This document shows, in pieces, positions 13,532-18,321 of a stretch of DNA of 18,321 nt. How positions within the stretch are numbered: the stretch's first letter is position 1; every line of letters starts with the position of its first letter. The stretch is from positions 1 through 18,321 of the forward strand of contig CBCXVS010000147.1 in assembly GCA_965178525.1 (NCBI GenBank), read 5' to 3'. Origin of the DNA: CBCXVS01 sp965178525 (GTDB lineage Bacteria; Tectomicrobia; Entotheonellia; Entotheonellales; Entotheonellaceae). The notes beneath the pieces are model-generated. The model made no database searches and was not told where the DNA came from. It was given only the letters and a program-made list of their open reading frames with translations. Made by a program: the position numbers and the translations under genes.

Positions 13532-14515
13532 TCATCCCCCTCGGGCATAGTGCGCCGCCCCCAAAAGCGGCGCCTGGGTGTTGAGGACGACCCGGACTTC
13601 CAGGCCCTGCAAGAAGTCAGCAAAACGCCCCTTATTGGTAAACCCCTGCATGAAGCGGCCCTGTCGCAACACCGGGAGCAATTGCGGCGCAATACCGCCG
13701 CCGATAAATACGCCCCCAACAGCCATACACTTCAGGGCCAAATTGCCGGCCTCCGCCCCATAGATGGAGGCAAAGAGATCGAGGGTCGCGACGCACAACG
13801 GCTCATTTCCCTGCAAACCCAGGCGGGCGATGATCGGGCTCGGGTCGCCCTGCCGCAGGCGCTCGGACAGCCATGCCGGCTCCGAGGCATCATGACGGTC
13901 GCGCAAAAACGTGTAGATGTTATAAAGCCCGGGACCGGACAGCACGCGCTCGAAACTGACGTGCTCCGAAAATTTGGCCCGCAGATAGCGCAGCAGCTCG
14001 ATTTCCTGGTCCGTGTGCGGCGCAAAACTGGCGTGTCCGCCTTCCGTGGCGATGGCGTGAAACTGGCCGCCATCCCAATACAGAATAGCCTCTCCAAGGC
14101 CGGTCCCGGCCGCAATGACGGCGACGTTGCCCGGACGTCCGGGCGACGCGCCCGGGTTGAGCACCGACATCTCATCTGATGGCAAGTGCAGCATGCCGTA
14201 GGCCGCGGCCTCGAGATCGTTGAGCAAGGTCACGCGAGGCGCTCCTGTCGCCTCGGTCAGAACCGTTTCTTCGAGCATCCAAGGCAAATTGGTTGCCGTG
14301 CACCGCCCGTTCACCACCGGGCCAGCGACGCCAAAACAACCAGCTTGCAAAGGCGCCTCGGGAGTCTCTTGCAAGAAGAGAGTCAAGATTTCCTCCAGCG
14401 AGCCGTACTCGCCACTCCCATAGGTCGCCTCGCGTACCGGGTGCAGGCCGTCTGCCGTGTCTCTGTAAAGCGCCAGCACGGTCTTCGTGCCGCCAATATC
14501 ACCGGCGAGAATCAT
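13532..14515 (-). CDS. glk: Glucokinase
   Basis: Phosphorylates glucose with ATP to glucose 6-phosphate, the entry step of cytoplasmic glycolysis. At 327 residues it has normal length for the Glk (PF02685) family. Visible motifs: phosphate-binding GDIGGTKT at 5-12, GCFGVAGPVVNG at 59-70, catalytic D100 in LLNDLEAAAYGM, VIAAGTGLGEA at 133-142, sugar-binding EGGHASFAP at 158-166 and FERVLSGPGL near 188. The C-terminal GGVFIGGGIAP follows the family. The start is ATG 14515 with GGGAGAGG just upstream; a longer frame to 14602 runs through an intergenic repeat and is not real. It is divergent from pgi across about 240 bp, so the two enzymes of consecutive steps are neighbours. All key residues are present. 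Confidence 0.93.
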   Translation of the reverse strand: MILAGDIGGTKTVLALYRDTADGLHPVREATYGSGEYGSLEEILTLFLQETPEAPLQAGCFGVAGPVVNGRCTATNLPWMLEETVLTEATGAPRVTLLNDLEAAAYGMLHLPSDEMSVLNPGASPGRPGNVAVIAAGTGLGEAILYWDGGQFHAIATEGGHASFAPHTDQEIELLRYLRAKFSEHVSFERVLSGPGLYNIYTFLRDRHDASEPAWLSERLRQGDPSPIIARLGLQGNEPLCVATLDLFASIYGAEAGNLALKCMAVGGVFIGGGIAPQLLPVLRQGRFMQGFTNKGRFADFLQGLEVRVVLNTQAPLLGAAHYARGG

Positions 14516-14525
14516 CGCCCTCTCC

Positions 14526-14556
14526 CTTCGCGTTCCTTCGCGCCCTTCGCGTAGCC
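14526..14556. repeat. CGCGAAG-type dispersed intergenic repeat, copy 2 (reverse)
   Basis: Reverse complement reads CTACGCGAAGGGCGCGAAGG and continues AACGCGAAGG. CGCGAAGGGCGCGAAGGAAC is shared exactly with 17861-17880. It lies immediately upstream of the glk ribosome site and so forms part of the glk leader. Confidence 0.7.
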
Positions 14557-14608
14557 CTTTTTTATCATCGTACTGATGCGACGGACTGGCACAACTTGCC
14601 ACGCCGGT

Positions 14609-14614
14609 ATTATA
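14609..14614 (-). promoter_or_regulatory. Candidate -10 of glk within a palindrome
   Basis: On the minus strand TATAAT occurs about 94 bp before the glk start, with a weak -35 (TTTGCC) at 17-bp spacing. It sits inside GGTATTATACC, a perfect odd palindrome extended by GCCAC/GTGGC arms, which could be an operator. Confidence 0.35.
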
Positions 14615-14692
14615 CCGTGGCCCGTCAACTTGGCAAATGACTCGCGCGGTTAAGGCGGCAGCGCCTCCTTTTAGCTCTCGGCATGGATCCGG

Positions 14693-14698
14693 TACAAT
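14693..14698 (+). promoter_or_regulatory. Candidate -10 of pgi
   Basis: TACAAT, 61 bp before the pgi ATG, with TTTAGC at 14670-14675 as a poor -35 (17-bp spacing). Found by eye only. Confidence 0.35.
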
Positions 14699-14758
14699 AT
14701 CAGCCGTCCACTTCCTCTATTTATGTGCGCGGTTTAACCCGCAGAGAAAGGACGGCCC

Positions 14759-16399
14759 ATGAGTACGCTGACCGCCTCCGCTGCCTGGAAAGCGTTGGAA
14801 CATCACCAACAAGAGATGGCGAACGTTCACATGCGGGATCTCTTCGCCCGGGATCCACAACGCTTCCAGACATTTTCCCTGAAGTGCAACGACCTCCTGC
14901 TCGATTATTCTAAGAACCGCATTACGGACACCACCATGCAACGGTTGCGCAACCTCGCGGTCGAGGCGTCTCTGCCGGCATGGATCGACAAGATGTTTAC
15001 AGGAGAAAAGATCAATTGCACGGAGGATCGAGCCGTGCTGCACATCGCCCTGCGCAATCGGGCCAATCGCCCCATTCTGGTGGACGGCCAGGATGTCATG
15101 CCCGAGGTCAATGCCGTGCTCGAACACATGCGCCAGTTTAGCCACGCGGTGCGCAGCGGCACGTGGACGGGCTACACCGGCCAACGGATCACCGATGTGG
15201 TCAACATCGGCATCGGCGGGTCGGATCTCGGGCCGGTCATGGTCACCGAGGCGCTCAAACCATATGCGCAGAACGGTCTCCATGTCCACTTCGTCTCGAA
15301 TATCGACGGCACCCATATGATGGAAACCGTGCAGCGCTTGCGCCCTGAGACCGCGCTATTCATCGTGGCGTCAAAATCGTTTACGACCCAGGAGACGCTG
15401 ACCAACGTGCACACCGCTCGGGGCTGGTTTCTGCAGGAAGCCAAAGAGGAGGCGCACGTGGCCAAGCACTTCGTCGCCCTGTCAACCAACACGGACGCCG
15501 TGCGCGCGTTCGGTATCGCCCCCGACAACATGTTCGCGTTTTGGGACTGGGTCGGCGGCCGCTACTCGCTCTGGTCCGCCATCGGCCTATCCATCGCCAT
15601 CGCCATCGGCTTCGATAACTTCGAGGAACTGCTGACCGGCGCCCACGAGATGGACGAACATTTCCGCACCGCGCCTCTCGACGCTAACTTGCCCGTGACG
15701 CTGGGTCTGCTCGGCATTTGGTACAACAATTTCTTCGGTGCGCAGACCCATGCCATTCTCCCCTACGATCAGTATTTGCACCGCTTCCCGGCCTACTTCC
15801 AGCAAGGCGACATGGAGAGTAACGGCAAAAGCATCAATCGGCAGGGGGAACGTGTCGACCTCTCGACCGGCCCCATCCTGTGGGGCGAGCCGGGCACCAA
15901 TGGGCAGCATGCCTTCTATCAGCTCATCCACCAGGGTACCAAGCTCATTCCTTGCGACTTCATCGCCCCCATACAATCCCACAACCCGGTGGGGCCGCAC
16001 CACACCATGCTGTTGTCGAATTTCTTCGCGCAGACCGAGGCGCTCATGAAGGGCAAGACCGAGGCGGAGGTGCGCCAAGAGCTGGCGGAGACGGGTTTGC
16101 ATGGCGATGCACTCGAACAACTCGTTCCCCATAAATGCTTTGAGGGCAATAAGCCGACGAACAGTATCTTCATATCGCAGATCACGCCGCGCACTCTCGG
16201 CCAGTTGATCGCCCTCTACGAGCACAAGATCTTCACCCAGGGGGTGATTTGGAACATCAACTCGTTTGACCAGTGGGGCGTCGAGTTGGGCAAGCAGCTC
16301 GCGGATGTCATCCTCCCCGAACTCGATGGGCCAAACGACGTGTACAGCCATGATGCGTCGACGAACGGGCTGATCAATTATTACAAGCAGCATCGCTAG
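14759..16399 (+). CDS. pgi: Glucose-6-phosphate isomerase
   Basis: Interconverts glucose 6-phosphate and fructose 6-phosphate in the cytoplasm (glycolysis/gluconeogenesis). At 546 residues it is nearly the same length as the E. coli enzyme. Motifs in order: VVNIGIGGSDLGP at 147-159, SKSFTTQET at 205-213 (phosphate binding), first signature DWVGGRYSLWSAIG at 263-276, catalytic base E353 in GDMESNGK, H384 in GTNGQHAF (ring opening), and second signature SFDQWGVELGK with K512. Every catalytic residue is present. The start is ATG 14759 with GAAAGGA about 6 bp upstream. It faces away from glk. The next gene starts 248 bp later and is unrelated in function. Confidence 0.97.
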   Translation: MSTLTASAAWKALEHHQQEMANVHMRDLFARDPQRFQTFSLKCNDLLLDYSKNRITDTTMQRLRNLAVEASLPAWIDKMFTGEKINCTEDRAVLHIALRNRANRPILVDGQDVMPEVNAVLEHMRQFSHAVRSGTWTGYTGQRITDVVNIGIGGSDLGPVMVTEALKPYAQNGLHVHFVSNIDGTHMMETVQRLRPETALFIVASKSFTTQETLTNVHTARGWFLQEAKEEAHVAKHFVALSTNTDAVRAFGIAPDNMFAFWDWVGGRYSLWSAIGLSIAIAIGFDNFEELLTGAHEMDEHFRTAPLDANLPVTLGLLGIWYNNFFGAQTHAILPYDQYLHRFPAYFQQGDMESNGKSINRQGERVDLSTGPILWGEPGTNGQHAFYQLIHQGTKLIPCDFIAPIQSHNPVGPHHTMLLSNFFAQTEALMKGKTEAEVRQELAETGLHGDALEQLVPHKCFEGNKPTNSIFISQITPRTLGQLIALYEHKIFTQGVIWNINSFDQWGVELGKQLADVILPELDGPNDVYSHDASTNGLINYYKQHR

Positions 16400-16647
16400 C
16401 CGCCGGCATCGGTCACGCGGCACTTGTCCCCTGGCGCAGCGGCGCGAGTTGTGCCACAATGGCAGTCACAGAATTTGCGGCGAGGTTCCTTGGAGCAGCC
16501 TCAGACCGAGCCAGAGCACGGCCCAGAGGCAGCCTTCCCGATTCGAGCGGTATGAGTACTGAGGCAACATTAAATTTATATCTTTCCCCTGGAGAAATAT
16601 ATAAAGGTAATCATGCCCAGGCATTTAGGCATGTCAGAAAGGACGTT

Positions 16648-17835
16648 ATGACAGGTAATGGCCATTTTCCTCTATCCAAGATCAAAGTACTCGATTTGAC
16701 CCGCGCCCGAGCCGGCCCGACTGCCGTACGGCAGCTCGTCGATTGGGGCGCCGATGCCATCAAAATCGAGATGCCCGGCGGGCGTACCGGGGATGGGATG
16801 GGCGGCAATCGCAGCGGCTTCGATTTCCAAAACTTACATCGGAACAAACGGTCGATGACCCTAAATCTCAAGCATCCCAAGGGCGTTGAGATTTTTAAAA
16901 CGCTAGCCAAAGACGCGGATGTGATCGTGGAAAATTACCGGGCGGATGTGAAGCATCGTCTGGGCATCGACTACGAGGCCATCCGGCAGATCAACCGCGG
17001 CATTGTGTATGGCAGCATCTCCGGTTTCGGGCAGGACGGACCGTACCGCGACCGGCCCGGGGTGGATCAGATTGCGCAAGGACTGGGGGGGTTGATGTCC
17101 ATTACCGGTCTACCCGGCCAGGGTCCGGTGCGGGTGGGGATTCCCGTTGCCGACTTGTGTGCCGGTATTTTCCTGGCGCAAGGCATCCTCGTGGCGCTCT
17201 TGGGGCGGGAGTCGACCGGCGAAGGCAAGTGGGTGAGCACGTCGCTTCTCGAAGCCATGATCTCCATGCTCGATTTTCAGGGCTCGCGCTGGACCATGGG
17301 CGGCGAGGTGGCGCCGCAGGCCGGCAACAACCATCCGACCGGCATTCCGACCGGCGTGTTTGAAACCCAAAACGGGTATATCAATATTGCGGCCAGTGGG
17401 AACGATATCTATCAGCGGTTTTGCAGCGCCATCGAGCGGGAAGACCTGGTCACGGATGAGCGTTATGCCACGTCAAGCGCCCGTTTGGCCAACCGCGACG
17501 AGCTCAATAAGGTGCTGGCGGCGGAAACGCGGAAGAAGACGAGTGAGGACTGGATCAAGATACTTAACGAGGCCGGCGTGCCCTGCGGGCCAATCAACAC
17601 GATCGATAAGACCTTTGACGATGATCAAGTTCGGTTCTTAGAGATGGCGCAGCCGGTGCATTCCCCGGCCTTGGGTGACCTGACGATTTTGGGACATCCG
17701 GTCAGTTGGAACGGGAAACGCAATCCGGTGCGGAATGCGGCGCCGGAATTGGGACAGGACAATGAGGCCCTCCTCACGGACTTCGGGTTCAGTCAGGCGG
17801 ACATTGCCGGCTTGGAAAAGGATGGTGTGATCTAA
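16648..17835 (+). CDS. Class III (CaiB/BaiF, formyl-CoA-type) CoA-transferase
   Basis: Moves CoA between carboxylic acids through an aspartyl-CoA anhydride; cytoplasmic. At 395 residues from ATG 16648 it is the usual family length. Motifs: KVLDLTRARAGPTAVRQL at 13-30, DWGADAIKIEMPGG, RNKRSMTLNLKHPKG near 65-79, ENYRADV, YGSISGFGQDGPYRDRPGVD with the catalytic Asp most likely at 140, GLGGLMSITG, and the C-terminal AGVPCGPINTIDK. I reject the longer frame from 16459 because its first 63 residues are not family-like and AGGA lies just before ATG 16648. The upstream 16400-16647 becomes AT-rich (ATATATAAAGG near 16597) and may hold the promoter. The acid substrate cannot be named; no acyl-CoA pathway genes are adjacent. 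Confidence 0.9.
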   Translation: MTGNGHFPLSKIKVLDLTRARAGPTAVRQLVDWGADAIKIEMPGGRTGDGMGGNRSGFDFQNLHRNKRSMTLNLKHPKGVEIFKTLAKDADVIVENYRADVKHRLGIDYEAIRQINRGIVYGSISGFGQDGPYRDRPGVDQIAQGLGGLMSITGLPGQGPVRVGIPVADLCAGIFLAQGILVALLGRESTGEGKWVSTSLLEAMISMLDFQGSRWTMGGEVAPQAGNNHPTGIPTGVFETQNGYINIAASGNDIYQRFCSAIEREDLVTDERYATSSARLANRDELNKVLAAETRKKTSEDWIKILNEAGVPCGPINTIDKTFDDDQVRFLEMAQPVHSPALGDLTILGHPVSWNGKRNPVRNAAPELGQDNEALLTDFGFSQADIAGLEKDGVI

Positions 17836-18250
17836 GCGGGATCAGGATGAAAACGGGATCCGCGAAGGGCGCGAAGGAACACGTGTGTCTTGGTCCTTCG
17901 TGACCTTTTCTTCGCTCTCCACCGCATGCGTTCAAAGGGAACGGCGCCTACCCGGCCCCCTGGCGCAACGTAGGCAGAGGCCGCGGGGCCGGCGGCGTAG
18001 ATGCTCACGCTGCAGCAAGACCCACTCCTCAAACGCGGGTGCATGGCGCACATAAAACCCGTCCAGGAAATCCACTGCCTGATGCGCTGGAAACACCCTG
18101 AAGTAAAAAAGAGAGCAAGTCTTGAATTTTGAAGTTTCGCATGATTCACCATCTCATGACCACGGCCTTGATACTGTTGCGCCAACACCTCGGCGGCTTG
18201 CTCGACACGCCGGAGCAGCACATTGTGGCGGCGCCAATGCCGGCGCTAGA
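17836..18250. other. 415-bp terminal intergenic region with repeat and coding debris
   Basis: It starts with the CGCGAAG repeat, then a GC-rich stretch (17930-18060) without a credible gene. On the minus strand from about 18240 to 18115 a natural-looking frame reads HNVLLRRVEQAAEVLAQQYQ then GRGHEMVNHAKLQNS, directly after the 69-bp terminal repeat but in a different frame from the longest frame through it. This is probably a decayed gene of unknown identity; it lacks a start and soon becomes unlike protein. Confidence 0.4.
17853..17916. repeat. CGCGAAG-type dispersed repeat, copy 3, with hairpin
   Basis: ACGGGATCCGCGAAGGGCGC then GAAGGAAC, followed after 15 bp by TCCTTCG, which can pair with CGAAGGA to form a 7-bp stem. 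It begins 17 bp after the CoA-transferase stop and may act as a transcript-end structure, though no U-tract follows directly. Confidence 0.55.
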
Positions 18251-18319
18251 CCGAAGTTCCTCCCGTGATTCGGCGACAACTTGTTGAAATAAAAACTCAA
18301 AAGCCTGAAACGAATTGAC
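18251..18319. repeat. Right copy of the 69-bp terminal inverted repeat
   Basis: Exact reverse complement of 1-69; two extra bases (CT) follow to the end of the window. See the left copy. Confidence 0.9.
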
Positions 18320-18321
18320 CT

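Noticed and set aside
14516..14602. Longer glucokinase start at 14602
   Set aside because: The extension translates the CGCGAAG intergenic repeat (R-E-G-R-E-G-type residues); ATG 14515 directly precedes the phosphate-binding GDIGGTK.
16459..16647. N-terminal extension of the CoA-transferase from 16459
   Set aside because: The first 63 residues are low-complexity and unlike the family; ATG 16648 has an AGGA site and gives the canonical N-terminus.
17832..18221. 129-residue minus-strand frame
   Set aside because: Most of it translates GC-rich and repeat DNA into Arg/Ser-rich sequence; only the first 40 residues look natural, and they are treated as debris.
1..18321. CRISPR arrays, tRNA or rRNA genes
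   Set aside because: No regularly spaced short repeats, cloverleaf-like sequence or rRNA-like tract was found on reading both strands.

Overview
The window is a GC-rich bacterial chromosomal segment with one AT-richer island (about 6.35-7.59 kb and 9.4-12.7 kb). A Gram-negative-type envelope is suggested by a DUF1571 secreted protein and the tail of an RND efflux pump. The taxon cannot be fixed from sequence alone; the mix of glycosyltransferase, mandelate-racemase-like enzyme, CoA-transferase, many toxin-antitoxin (TA) genes and IS debris fits an environmental bacterium with a large genome. The two ends of the window are a perfect 69-bp inverted repeat (1-69 and 18251-18319). This looks like a contig that stops on both sides in the same dispersed repeat.

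Layout. 1-1742: a 5'-truncated GT4 glycosyltransferase followed by a 3'-truncated polysaccharide deacetylase. 1730-3223: a dead IS4-family element whose 15-bp inverted ends supply the stop codons of both flanking truncated genes (deacetylase on the left, DUF1571 gene on the right). 4354-5463: an enolase-superfamily acid-sugar dehydratase-like enzyme. 5474-5659: an RND pump remnant. 5759-6312: a MazF-type TA pair. 6429-12731: a mobile, decaying island. 12879-13408: a Phd/RelE-type TA pair. 13532-16399: divergent glk and pgi, which form glucose 6-phosphate and convert it to fructose 6-phosphate. 16648-17835: a class III CoA-transferase. 17836-18321: repeat-rich debris.

The island is the main point of interest. 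Two 1005-bp IS5-family elements (7590-8594 and 11158-12162), which I read as identical, lie in inverted orientation around a 2.56-kb cargo. The cargo holds a two-gene unit whose cistrons overlap by ATGA and share a closely similar N-terminal helical module of about 64 residues. Gene 1 (9616-10347) has two in-frame amber codons. Gene 2 (10344 onward) is cut by the right IS copy after 271 codons. What I interpret as its missing 3' half lies outside the left IS copy on the minus strand (7589-6755), carries two more nonsense codons, and is built of roughly 85-residue repeats. Flipping the IS-bounded segment and removing one IS with its TA target duplication joins the halves in frame into a protein of about 550 codons, and the repeat pattern runs across the join. 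I infer an IS-mediated inversion that split an already acquired, now decayed, two-gene system resembling adaptor-type conflict (defence/regulated death) proteins. Its function is not established.
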